From RPQJ01 sp963707145 (GTDB taxonomy: Bacteria; Pseudomonadota; Gammaproteobacteria; Steroidobacterales; Steroidobacteraceae), in contig CAVPOQ010000007.1 in NCBI GenBank assembly GCA_963707145.1, positions 186,001-250,000 on the forward strand: DNA of 64,000 nt, given 5' to 3'. This document shows positions 25,466 through 33,859 of this stretch, piece by piece. The translations under genes and the position numbers were made by a program. The notes beneath the pieces were generated by a model. The model was not told the origin of the DNA. It did no database searches and worked only from the letters and a program-made list of their open reading frames with translations. Position 1 is the first letter of the stretch. Every line of letters begins with the position of its first letter.

Positions 25466-26368
25466 TCAGCGGCGCACCAGCGTCACCGTCCCGCTGCGCC
25501 CGCTGACGAGGTCGCGCACCTCGCCCGACAGGCTGCGACCGTCCGTCGACAGCTGCAGGCGGTAGGCGAGGCGCAGCCGCTCGGGCGGATCGAACACCGG
25601 CAGCAGTTCGACCTCGATCGCGCCGTCATCCAGCACGCTGCCCGCGCCGCGCCGCCACACTTCCCGAGACTGGTAGTGGGTCTCCTCGATTGCGAGCCGC
25701 CGGCCGTCCTGGCGCACGGTCCAGAAGCTGCCGGTCGGCAGCATCCACACCCCGTCGAGCGCCGGGACCGGCGCGGCGCGCGAGCGCCACCACAGCGCGC
25801 CGCCGGTCGCGACCGCGAGCACGGCCACGCCGCCCCACAGCAGCGCCCGGCGGGAGGCTCGATCCGGTGCCGCACCGCCACCCGTCCCGTCCGGCCGCGG
25901 CGTCGGGCGGCCGACCTTGCGGTCGATCGCCTCGACGAGCCGCTGCACGTCGTAGTCCCAGCGCGTTTCGCTGAGCTCGAGCGCCTGATGTCGCAGCAGT
26001 GGTTGCAGGTCGGGCGGCAGCGTCGCCTCCGGCGGCATCACGGCGCCCTCCAGCAGGACCGGGATCACGGGTACGCCGCGCCGCAGCGCCGCCGCGACTT
26101 CGCGGCGCACGAAGTCCGCGGGATCGTCGAGCCGGCGGCGGCCGTCGGGCGCGGCGGCATTCAGCCACTCGTCGCCGATCAGCGGCAGGAACACGCGGCA
26201 GTTCGCGACAGCCTGCTCGATCGCTTCGTCGAAGAGCGCGCCGGCCTCGATGGATTCGACGTCGTGGAACACCGCGTCGCGGCCGTAGCGCGTCTCGAGC
26301 GCGTCGGCGAGCCGGCCGGCGTGGCCACTCGTGTCGCTGCGACGGTAACTGAGGAAGATCGAGGGCAT
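25466..26368 (-). CDS. TIR-domain protein with membrane anchor
   Basis: Protein of 300 residues. Residues 1-~150 form a TIR domain: 'IFLSYRRSDTSGHAGRLADAL' (box 1), 'VFHDVESIEAGALFDEAIEQAV' with a conserved Glu, and 'FLPLIGDEWL'. Bacterial TIR domains often hydrolyse NAD+ or act in signalling. A Pro/Gly linker leads to one transmembrane helix near residues 174-192 ('LLWGGVAVLAVATGGALWW'). The C-terminal ~100 residues ('GVWMLPTGSFWTVRQDGRRLAIEE') are beta-rich and should face the periplasm. It is a single gene, convergent with its left neighbour and divergent from the P-type ATPase. It could belong functionally to the caspase cassette ~5 kb away, but there is no direct evidence. Confidence 0.8.
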   Translation of the reverse strand: MPSIFLSYRRSDTSGHAGRLADALETRYGRDAVFHDVESIEAGALFDEAIEQAVANCRVFLPLIGDEWLNAAAPDGRRRLDDPADFVRREVAAALRRGVPVIPVLLEGAVMPPEATLPPDLQPLLRHQALELSETRWDYDVQRLVEAIDRKVGRPTPRPDGTGGGAAPDRASRRALLWGGVAVLAVATGGALWWRSRAAPVPALDGVWMLPTGSFWTVRQDGRRLAIEETHYQSREVWRRGAGSVLDDGAIEVELLPVFDPPERLRLAYRLQLSTDGRSLSGEVRDLVSGRSGTVTLVRR

Positions 26369-26534
26369 GTCACCGGGTTGCCGCGCTGGAGGGACTCGGC
26401 ACGAGGGCTACGATGACACACCGTGGTCGCGAGCGGGAGCGCCGGCTCGCCGCCTCGCGGACGGGCGAGGGCGCGTCCGCCCCGCACGGCATTCCTGTAT
26501 TCCGTCGCCCGGGGCAGTGCCCTGTAATGCGGGA

Positions 26535-29183
26535 GTGGACCCGCACCAGAGTGGACTGTCGAGTTCGGAGGCCGGCGCGCGGCTCGCGCAGTTCGGGCCG
26601 AACGTCCTGCCGTCCGCGCCGCCGCCGGGCCTGCTCGCGATCGGCCTGCGCCAGTTGCGCAGCCCGTTGATCTACGTGCTGCTCGCCGCCGCGCTCGTGG
26701 CCGTGGCGCTCGGCGATTACACCGATGCCGGGTTCATCGCCGTGGTGCTGCTGGTCAACTCCGGTCTCGGCGGCTGGCAGGAGTGGCGCGCGGAACGCCA
26801 GAGCCAGGCGCTGCAGAAGCTGCTGCGGATCCGGGCCACGGTGCTGCGCGACGGGCGCGCCGTGGAAATCGACGCCGACCTGCTCGTGCCGGGCGACGTG
26901 GTCGCGCTCGAGAGCGGGCAACGCGTGGCCGCCGACCTGCAACTGCTCGACGACCAGGGCCTCGAGATCGAGGAGTCGCTGATCACCGGCGAGTCGCTGC
27001 CGGTGCCCAAGGATGCGCGATGGCGCGGCGCCGGGGACACGCCACCTGCCGAACGGCGCGACATGGCCTTTGCCGGTTCCACCGTGACCCGCGGCCGCGG
27101 GCGCGGCATCGTCGTCGCCACCGGTGCGCGAACCCTCGTCGGCGGTCTGGCCGACTCGATGGCGGAGACGCCCGGCGGCCGGCCGCCGCTCGTCGAGCGC
27201 ATGGAGCGCTTCAGCCGTTCGATCGCCATCGTCGTCCTTGGTGCCGCGGTGCTGATCGGGGCCGTTGGCGTGCTCGTCCACCACCAGGGCGTGGGCACGA
27301 TGTTCGTGTTCGGCGTGGCGCTCGCGGTGTCCGCGATCCCGGAGGGCCTGCCGGTCGCCATCACCGTCGCGCTCGCGATCGCGGCGCGGCGCATGGCGGC
27401 GCGCGGCGCGATCGTGCGGCGCCTGCCGGCCGTGGAAGGTCTCGGCAGCTGCACACTGATCGCGAGCGACAAGACGGGCACCCTGACCTGCAACGAGCTC
27501 ACGGTGCGCGACGTGGTGCTCGCCGATGCCACGCGCTACGCAGCGGACGGCGCCGGGTGCGTACCCACCGGCGCGATCGTACCGGCAGCGCCCGCCGCCG
27601 GGATCCCGCGGGACGACGGGCTGCGCGCGCTGCTCGAGGCTGCCGCGGCCTGCAACGAGGCCGACCTCCTCGAGCGCGACGGGACATGGTCGTGGCGGGG
27701 CGACCCCACGGACGTCGCGCTGCTCGTGCTGGGCCGCAAGGGCGGCGTGGACCAGGCGGCGCTGCTGACGGAGCGGCCGCGCACCGGCGTCATTCCGTTC
27801 GAGCCGGAGCGGCGCTATGCGGCGAGCTTTCACGCGCGCGGCGAGGACACGTGGATCGCGGTGAAGGGTGCGCCGGAACGCGTCATGGCCATGTGCGCGA
27901 TGACGGACGAGGCGCGCCGTGCGGCACAGGCGGCGGCCGAGGACATGGCCGCACTCGGCCGGCGCGTGATCGCCCTCGCGGCCGCCGAAGTGCCGGGCCG
28001 GGTGACCCCCGGCGCCGTGCCGGTGGAGCCCGCGGGACTGCGATTCCTGGGCTTCGTCGGCCTGATCGATCCGCTGCGGCCCGGGGCGGCCGACGCGGTG
28101 CAGCAGTGCGCGGCCGCCGGCATCCGCGTGATCATGGTGACCGGCGACCACCCGGTGACCGCACTCGCGATCGCGCGCGACCTCGGGATCGCCGCCACGC
28201 CCCAGGACGTGGTCGCCGGCGCGGACCTCGACAGCGACCGACCCGGGGCGTTGCGTGAGGCCATCGCGCGCGCGCGGGTGTTCGCGCGCATCGCGCCCGG
28301 GCAGAAGCTCGCGCTGGTGCAGGCCGCACAGGAGTCCGGTCACTTCGTCGCGGTCACCGGCGACGGCGTCAACGACGCGCCGGCGCTGCGCCGCGCCAAC
28401 ATCGGCGTGGCGATGGGCCGGGGCGGCTCCGACGTGGCGCGCGAGGCCGCCGATCTCGTCCTCAGCGACGACAACTTCGCGACCATCGTGGGCGGCATCG
28501 AGGAGGGTCGCATCGCCTACCAGAATATCCGCAACGTCGTGTACCTGCTGGTGGCTGCCGGGCTCGCCGAGGTGCTCACCGTCGGCATCGCGGTCGTGGC
28601 GGGCCTGCCGCTGCCGCTGCTTCCGGTGCAGCTGCTCTGGCTCAATCTCGTCACCAACGGCATCCAGGATGTCGCACTCGCGTTCGAACGCGGTCGCGGT
28701 GACGAACTGCGCCAGCGACCGCGCCGCCCGGGCGAGTCGCTGCTCGACCGCCTGATGATCGAGCGCGGCCTGCTCGCCGGGGCGTGGATGGCGGCCGCGG
28801 GCCTGTTCCTGTTCGTGGGCCTGCTCGATGCGGGGGTCCCGGTGGAGCGGGCGCGCAACGAACTGCTGCTGCTCATGGTGCTGATGCAGAACGTGGATGC
28901 CTTCAACGCACGCAGCGAGACGCTCTCGGCATTCCGCGTGCCGCTGCGCAACAATCCGCTGCTCGCGCTCGGCGTGAGTACTGCGCTCGCGGTGCATCTC
29001 GCGGCGATGCACCTGCCGTTCCTGCAGCGCGTGCTCGGCCTCGGGCCGCTGAGTGCCGTCCAGTGGTTCGAGATGCCGGCCGTCGCGCTCACGCTGCTCG
29101 TGGTCATGGAGCTGCACAAGCTGAGCTGGCGATGGCGCCGCGCCCGCGACGAGCCCGGCGTTGCGGCGACTCCGCAGCGGTGA
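26535..29183 (+). CDS. P2-type cation-transporting ATPase (Ca2+-like)
   Basis: Inner-membrane P-type ATPase of 882 residues from the GTG at 26535. N-terminal cation-ATPase domain ('GLSSSEAGARLAQFGPNVLP'), actuator motif 'LITGESLPVPK', phosphorylation site 'IASDKTGTLTCNE', TM4 'SAIPEGLPVAITVALAIAARRM' typical of P2-type Ca2+ or Na+ pumps, hinge 'VTGDGVNDAPALRRANIGVAMG', and a C-terminal set of membrane segments ('LLPVQLLWLNLVTNGIQD'). The frame is open back to 26367, but those 56 codons are Arg-rich, overlap the divergent TIR gene and look non-coding. The transported ion is not certain; the PEGLP motif alone does not separate Ca2+, Mn2+ or monovalent pumps. Confidence 0.9.
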   Translation: MDPHQSGLSSSEAGARLAQFGPNVLPSAPPPGLLAIGLRQLRSPLIYVLLAAALVAVALGDYTDAGFIAVVLLVNSGLGGWQEWRAERQSQALQKLLRIRATVLRDGRAVEIDADLLVPGDVVALESGQRVAADLQLLDDQGLEIEESLITGESLPVPKDARWRGAGDTPPAERRDMAFAGSTVTRGRGRGIVVATGARTLVGGLADSMAETPGGRPPLVERMERFSRSIAIVVLGAAVLIGAVGVLVHHQGVGTMFVFGVALAVSAIPEGLPVAITVALAIAARRMAARGAIVRRLPAVEGLGSCTLIASDKTGTLTCNELTVRDVVLADATRYAADGAGCVPTGAIVPAAPAAGIPRDDGLRALLEAAAACNEADLLERDGTWSWRGDPTDVALLVLGRKGGVDQAALLTERPRTGVIPFEPERRYAASFHARGEDTWIAVKGAPERVMAMCAMTDEARRAAQAAAEDMAALGRRVIALAAAEVPGRVTPGAVPVEPAGLRFLGFVGLIDPLRPGAADAVQQCAAAGIRVIMVTGDHPVTALAIARDLGIAATPQDVVAGADLDSDRPGALREAIARARVFARIAPGQKLALVQAAQESGHFVAVTGDGVNDAPALRRANIGVAMGRGGSDVAREAADLVLSDDNFATIVGGIEEGRIAYQNIRNVVYLLVAAGLAEVLTVGIAVVAGLPLPLLPVQLLWLNLVTNGIQDVALAFERGRGDELRQRPRRPGESLLDRLMIERGLLAGAWMAAAGLFLFVGLLDAGVPVERARNELLLLMVLMQNVDAFNARSETLSAFRVPLRNNPLLALGVSTALAVHLAAMHLPFLQRVLGLGPLSAVQWFEMPAVALTLLVVMELHKLSWRWRRARDEPGVAATPQR

Positions 29184-29241
29184 GTTCCCGTCGCTCGGCA
29201 GCCCGGCGGACCTGATGGCCTGCAGGCGCCGCCGCGCCTTT

Positions 29242-30129
29242 CTAGCGGAAGATCGCTGCGAGTGCGCCGTCGAGCTGCGGATGGCGGAACGTGAAGCCTT
29301 CCTCCACGAGACGCTTCGGCAGCATGCGATCGCTCGCCAGCAGGATCTCCGACATCTCGCCGAACAGCAGCTTGAGCGCGGCCTCGGGCATCGGCAGCAC
29401 CGTTGGCCTGCCGAGCGCGCGTCCGAGTGCGCGCGTGAACTGCGCGTTCGTCACCGGGTTGGGGGAGCCTGCGTTGTAGGCGCCGCGGGCCTCCGGGTTC
29501 TCGAGCAGCCACTGGCAGATCGCGGCCACGTCCTCGCGGTGGATCCATGGGAACCAGTGGCGACCCGAGCCGAGTCGCCCGCCGGCACCGAGGCGGAATG
29601 CAGGCAGCATCTTGGCGAGCGCCCCGCCGTCGCGGTCGAGCACCACGCCGATGCGCATGCGACAGACACGCACGCCGAGCGCCGCGGCCGTCTCGGCCTC
29701 GCGTTCCCAGGCCGCGCACAGCTCGTGGGTGAATCCCGGCGTCGGCGGCGTCTCTTCGGTGACCGGGCGGTCGCCCTGCTCGCCGTAGTAGCCGACGGCC
29801 GAGGCGGAAACGAGCGCCTGCGGCCGCGAGCTCGAGCGCGCCATCCACGCCACGAGTCGCGCGGTCGTCTCGACGCGCGAGTCGACCAGCAGCCTGCGGC
29901 GGGCGTCGGTCCAGCGCGCGTCGCCGATGGGCGCACCTGCGAGGTTGATCACGCCGCCGAAGTCGCCGGCCGACTCCTCGTCGAGGCTCGTGACCGCCTT
30001 CGCGACGCCTGCGGGCAGGCGCGGGTTCGACTGGCGCGTCAGCACCACGACCTCGTGTCCGGAGGCCTTGAGCCGCGGGCAGAGTGCCTGGCCGACGAAG
30101 CCCGTGCCGCCGGTGATGAGTATTCGCAT
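29242..30129 (-). CDS. TIGR01777-type NAD(P)-dependent epimerase (YfcH-like)
   Basis: Short-chain dehydrogenase/epimerase of 295 residues. The Rossmann motif 'ILITGGTGFVGQALCPRL' is at the N-terminus; 'VINLAGAPIGDARWTDARRRLLVDSRVETTARLV' and 'SASAVGYYGEQGDRPVTEETPPTPGF' match the extended SDR group that includes E. coli YfcH and plant/cyanobacterial SulA-like proteins. It lacks a known substrate; members are tied loosely to cell division or nucleotide-sugar handling. Convergent with the ATPase gene (58 bases between stops) and 78 bases downstream of the M15 peptidase gene on the same strand. Confidence 0.85.
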   Translation of the reverse strand: MRILITGGTGFVGQALCPRLKASGHEVVVLTRQSNPRLPAGVAKAVTSLDEESAGDFGGVINLAGAPIGDARWTDARRRLLVDSRVETTARLVAWMARSSSRPQALVSASAVGYYGEQGDRPVTEETPPTPGFTHELCAAWEREAETAAALGVRVCRMRIGVVLDRDGGALAKMLPAFRLGAGGRLGSGRHWFPWIHREDVAAICQWLLENPEARGAYNAGSPNPVTNAQFTRALGRALGRPTVLPMPEAALKLLFGEMSEILLASDRMLPKRLVEEGFTFRHPQLDGALAAIFR

Positions 30130-30207
30130 CGCGCTGGTCCTTGCAGGTGGCGCGGTCCGTGATCCGGGTCCGCCGCGTCCGGCGTCCGACTCGCTTGTCG
30201 CGGAGTC

Positions 30208-31030
30208 TCAGTCCCGGCTGGTCCGCTTCGCAGCCTTCGTCCCCGACTTGCGGCCGTACGTCGACCTGTTCGTCGCGGACCTGCGCGCGGTTTTCGCGGC
30301 GGTCTTCGCCGCAGGCCTGCGCGCTGTCTTCGCGACCGCCTTCGTTCTTCTTCTTCTTCTTCGCCGGGTTGCTTCGACGCTTCGTGGCGGAGCGCGATGC
30401 GGCGCTGGTCTTCGGTCGTCTCACCGTTGCCCTCGGGCCCACCCGCCTCGTCTTCTTTGTCGCGGGCCTGCGGCCCCGCGGCTCCGGGGCGTCGTCCAGT
30501 TCCACGTACTCGAGTTCCTGAGCGCCGCCGCCGCGGGTGCGCGGCTCGTCCATCGCGAGCGCCTGCTCGCGCGTCACGGGGGGATAACCGGTGGGCCGCC
30601 CGTTCGGGCCGAAGCGTGCGACGCGGATGTCGCCGCGGCGGCGCGTCGGGTCGAACGAGACGTGCACCCACTTTGCAGTCGGGCTCATCGCCTCGTAGAT
30701 GATCTGGTCGAACGGCAGTCCCATGCGGATGATGCGCTGGAACAGTTCGAGCACCGCCATCGCAGGCGCCTGGATGTCGGCGGCCTTGCCGTCGAGGTGC
30801 TGACTGGTGGTGGATGCGCCAGGGATCCGCGCGTTCACCGACCGCGCGCGGAACGCGGAGTTCACGCGAATCGGCGTGCCGATCGCCTCGCGCAGCGGGT
30901 CGAGCACCTGCTCGCAGAGCGCGCGCAGGTGGGCAGTCTCCGTCGCGCCGGGAACGTTCGGGATGCCGAGCGACTGTGCGGTCTGGGAACGCGTCAACTC
31001 GGCGAGTGTGAAGTAGCGCGAGAGTTTCAT
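30208..31030 (-). CDS. M15 peptidase with Lys/Ala/Arg-rich tail, frame break
   Basis: The first ~150 residues form a peptidase M15A/YcbK-like domain ('MKLSRYFTLAELTRSQTAQ', zinc motif 'TSQHLDGKAADIQAP' and 'AKWVHVSFDP'), expected to cut D-amino-acid peptide links in peptidoglycan. No signal peptide is visible. After ~residue 195 the sequence becomes a basic tail. In the (AAG)n tract near 30345-30362 the frame shifts: in the alternative frame the tail continues as lysine/alanine/arginine repeats (AKTARRPAAKTAAKTARRSA..., AAKRTSRD) to a TGA at 30208, resembling histone H1/AlgP-like tails. The span is 274 codons plus one base. The initial frame would instead run on without a sensible end. The repeat tract makes slippage, real or from sequencing, likely. 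Confidence 0.72.
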
Positions 31031-31137
31031 GCGGTCTCCCTTCGGCGCGGTGCGGCGCCGCTGCTGTCGCCCCTTGTAGACCACGTGCGATTGGCGTGCA
31101 ATCGACGGCCTGTCCAGCAGACGGGAGCGAGGCGTCC

Positions 31138-32775
31138 ATGACCGAGACCCGTGATCCCGTCACGCTCGCGCTGACCGGCGCATGGCCGTTCGTCGTGATC
31201 GTCGCCGCGCTGATCGCCTATCCGGCAGCACTGTTTCTGCTGCGGCGCTACCGCGGCGCGGTGCTCCGTGGCATGAACGAGCCGTCCGGAGCGGCTGCGG
31301 ATGCGCCGCCTGTGGCCGGCGGCATGCCTCCGGACCGGCCGCTCCTGTTCGAACGGGTGCCGCACGCGTCCGTTGCGGTGGACGCCTTGCCGGGTGCAGG
31401 CGCGTGGCGTGCCGCAGGGCTGCAGGCCGCCGCAGTCGCCGTGTACGCCGCGATCATGACCGCCGCATGGCTCGTCTCGACGCGGGACACCGAGATCGGG
31501 CCGGTCAAGGTCGCGTCGCTGTTCTGGGTGTATTTCTGGCCGGCGGCGCTGGCGGCGACCCTCATGGCCGCGACGGACCGGGCCACCCGGCTGCGGGTCG
31601 CGCTCGCCTACTTCGCGGTCTACGCAGTGATCGTCGCAGTGGCGCTCACGAGGAGCCCGGAGCTGACGGTGTGGCAGGCTGCACTGATCTGGCTGATCAT
31701 GAACGGGCCGCCCACGCTCCTGCTGTATGCGTTCCTGGCGCGGCGGGTCCGGGCGGTGGGCCCGATCGTGGTCGCATTCGCGCTGGTCGCGGCGTTCGGG
31801 GCGGTGCTGGTGCCCACGATCCTCAACACGAGCGAGGCCGGCCTGCGCGCGGCCGTGGGCGCGGGATCGACGCTCGGCCTCGGTGGAGCCGGCACGTTCA
31901 TCGCGATGCTCGGGCTCGGTGCGGCGCTGTTCGGCGCGGGCGCATGGCTGGGTCTGCGCTGGCTCGGCCGTCGCTATGCGGACAAGCAGTTCTCCGACGA
32001 GATGCTCACGCTGGACGCGATGCTGTTCCTGTTCGCCGTCTGGCAGCCGATCGGGCTCGCGTTCGAGCACTGGAGCTGGTTTGCCAGCGGCCTTGTCGCA
32101 TTCGCGGGCTACCGGCTCGCCGCGGGCGCGCTGCGGCGGACGATGCCGGGCGTGGCCGCGCCGAGGAAACTGCTGCTGCTGCGGGTGTTCGCCCTGGGAC
32201 CGCGCAGCGAGCCCCTGTTCGACGCGCTGCGCATGCGCTGGCTGCGCGGCGGCAGCATCGCGATGATCGCCGGGCCGGACCTCGTCACCTCGACCGTGGA
32301 ACCCGACGAGTTCCTCGGCTTCCTGTCCGGGCAGCTCGGGCGGCGCTTCGTTGCCGGGCAGGCCGATCTTGCGACGCGCGTCGCCGCCATGGACCGCAAG
32401 CCCGACCCGGACGGCCGCTTCCGCGTGACGGAGTTCTTCTGCCGCGCCGACACCTGGCAGCCGACCATGCAGCGGCTGGTCGCCGAGAGCGATGCCGTGT
32501 TGATGGACCTGCGCAGCTTCAGCCAGTCGAACCAGGGTTGCGTGTACGAACTCGGGCGGCTGCTCGATGCGATCGACCTGAGCCGGGTCGTCTTCGTCAT
32601 CGACCGGACCACCGACCGCGCGTTCCTCGAGTCCGAGCTCGGGCGGCTCTGGTCGACACTCGCTGTCGATTCGCCCAACCGCAGCGCCGCTGCACCGACC
32701 GCGCGGATCTTCGAGGTGAGCGGACCGAGCGCCGCGGAAACGCGTGCGCTGGTCGGTCATCTTGCATTGCGGTAA
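31138..32775 (+). CDS. Polytopic membrane protein with C-terminal Rossmann/TIR-like domain
   Basis: Protein of 545 residues. The first ~330 residues contain about nine to ten hydrophobic helices (first at ~8-30). The last ~190 residues are soluble: 'LLLLRVFALGPRSEPLFDALRMRWLRGGSIAMIAGPDL', then 'AESDAVLMDLRSFSQSNQGCVYELGRLLDAI' and 'RVVFVIDRTTD'. The alternating strands and helices, with a conserved 'D-L-R-x-F...C-x-x-E-L' segment, look like a TIR/SLOG-type nucleotide-binding fold, but I cannot name the family. I chose the ATG at 31138 with GGAGCGAGG upstream. It is the first of three same-strand genes, followed by a caspase-like protease and a CHAT/hydrolase giant, and is divergent from the M15 gene. 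It could be the membrane sensor or effector of that cassette. Confidence 0.7.
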   Translation: MTETRDPVTLALTGAWPFVVIVAALIAYPAALFLLRRYRGAVLRGMNEPSGAAADAPPVAGGMPPDRPLLFERVPHASVAVDALPGAGAWRAAGLQAAAVAVYAAIMTAAWLVSTRDTEIGPVKVASLFWVYFWPAALAATLMAATDRATRLRVALAYFAVYAVIVAVALTRSPELTVWQAALIWLIMNGPPTLLLYAFLARRVRAVGPIVVAFALVAAFGAVLVPTILNTSEAGLRAAVGAGSTLGLGGAGTFIAMLGLGAALFGAGAWLGLRWLGRRYADKQFSDEMLTLDAMLFLFAVWQPIGLAFEHWSWFASGLVAFAGYRLAAGALRRTMPGVAAPRKLLLLRVFALGPRSEPLFDALRMRWLRGGSIAMIAGPDLVTSTVEPDEFLGFLSGQLGRRFVAGQADLATRVAAMDRKPDPDGRFRVTEFFCRADTWQPTMQRLVAESDAVLMDLRSFSQSNQGCVYELGRLLDAIDLSRVVFVIDRTTDRAFLESELGRLWSTLAVDSPNRSAAAPTARIFEVSGPSAAETRALVGHLALR

Positions 32776-32966
32776 GCGCGGGCGCGGACGATTCCGCTTG
32801 GCTTGCCGACACCGGGGACTAGAATCAACATAATCCCCCGCGGCCCACGCCTGCGCTGGGGTACGTCGCGCGACCGGGGGGTTACTCGAGGACGCTCGTC
32901 GTCGCCTGCCGGTTTTTCCATAAGTCCTAAGCGGGCCGACGGCTCGCTACGCGGAGGGAGACTGTC
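32776..32966 (+). promoter_or_regulatory. Probable promoter region of the caspase gene
   Basis: The 191 bases between the membrane protein and caspase genes contain a TTGGCT-like -35 and TAGAAT -10 (near 32799 and 32821) with about 16 bases between them, followed by a ~140-base leader. The leader includes an AT-richer patch (GTTTTTCCATAAGTCC) and ends with CGGAGGGAGA 6-15 bases before the caspase ATG, a strong ribosome site. It suggests the protease pair can be transcribed apart from the membrane protein gene. Confidence 0.4.
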
Positions 32967-33800
32967 ATGGCCAAGAAAGCGTTGTGCATCGGCATCAACA
33001 ACTATCCCGGCACCGACATGGACCTGCGGGGCTGCGTCAACGACGCCGAAGACTGGGCCGCGACGCTTGCGGCACGCGGCTTCACCGTCCAGAAGCTCAT
33101 CGACGCGCAGGCCACCAAGGCGGCGATGGCAAGCGCGATCGGCGCGCTGGTGAAAGGCGGCGCGAGCGGCGACAGCCTCGTCATCACCTTTTCCGGCCAC
33201 GGCACGTACGCGCCCGACAAGAACGGCGACGAGCCCGACGGGCTCGACGAGGGCCTGTGCCCGTACGACATCAAGCAGGGCAAGGTGCTGATCGACGACG
33301 AGATCCACCAGCTGTTCGCGCAGCGCGCCGCGGGCGTGCGCATCGTACTGATCTCCGACAGCTGCCATTCCGGCACCGTGATCCGCGCCCCGGCATCGGA
33401 CCCGGACGCGGACGGCCCGCGGCCGCGATTCATGCCGATGGGCGCGTGGCTGCCGGAGAGCGAACTGCCGCGCGGCGCGAACGGGAAGCCGCTGACGCAG
33501 GTCGCTGTCACCTCGACGCTGTCGCCGTGGGCCGGTGGGTTGTCGCTCGCGGGCGGTGACCTGCTGGTGTCGGGCTGCGCCGAGGGGCCCAACAACTACA
33601 GCTACGATGCCACGATTGCGGGGCGCCCTTGCGGAGCGTTCACGTACTACGCGCAGAAGGCGCTGAAGAAGATGACCGCCGCGTCGACCTACGGCGACTG
33701 GCACGCCGAGATCCGCAAGTCGCTGCCGTCGGCGAGCTACCCGCAGACGCCGCAGCTGTTCGGCGCGAAGGCGGTTCGCAGGCACAAGCTGCTGAGCTGA
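32967..33800 (+). CDS. Caspase-like protease (peptidase C14, metacaspase type)
   Basis: Stand-alone caspase-fold protease of 277 residues. It opens 'KALCIGINNYPGTDMDLRGCVNDAEDWAATL', the usual start of the p20-like subunit. The catalytic dyad is intact: His78 in 'ITFSGHGTYAPD' and Cys133 in 'LISDSCHSGTV'. Metacaspases generally cut after Arg or Lys, and bacterial relatives act in regulated cell death or as activated effectors. There is no pro-domain, signal peptide or membrane helix, so activity must be controlled by a partner, perhaps the flanking proteins. It lies 59 bases upstream of the CHAT-hydrolase gene on the same strand; finding two clan-CD proteases side by side is notable. Confidence 0.9.
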   Translation: MAKKALCIGINNYPGTDMDLRGCVNDAEDWAATLAARGFTVQKLIDAQATKAAMASAIGALVKGGASGDSLVITFSGHGTYAPDKNGDEPDGLDEGLCPYDIKQGKVLIDDEIHQLFAQRAAGVRIVLISDSCHSGTVIRAPASDPDADGPRPRFMPMGAWLPESELPRGANGKPLTQVAVTSTLSPWAGGLSLAGGDLLVSGCAEGPNNYSYDATIAGRPCGAFTYYAQKALKKMTAASTYGDWHAEIRKSLPSASYPQTPQLFGAKAVRRHKLLS

Positions 33801-33859
33801 CGGCGACGATGCGTCGTCGAGCCGCCCTGACCTGATCCGAAGGATTTCCGAGGCACGCC

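Noticed and set aside
26367..26534. Longer N-terminus for the P-type ATPase
   Set aside because: It would overlap the divergent TIR start, is Arg/Pro-rich, and adds ~56 residues not seen in the family; the GTG at 26535 fits better.
26370..29117. A 915-codon minus-strand frame opposite the P-type ATPase
   Set aside because: No family features and biased composition; the ATPase motifs on the plus strand explain the region.
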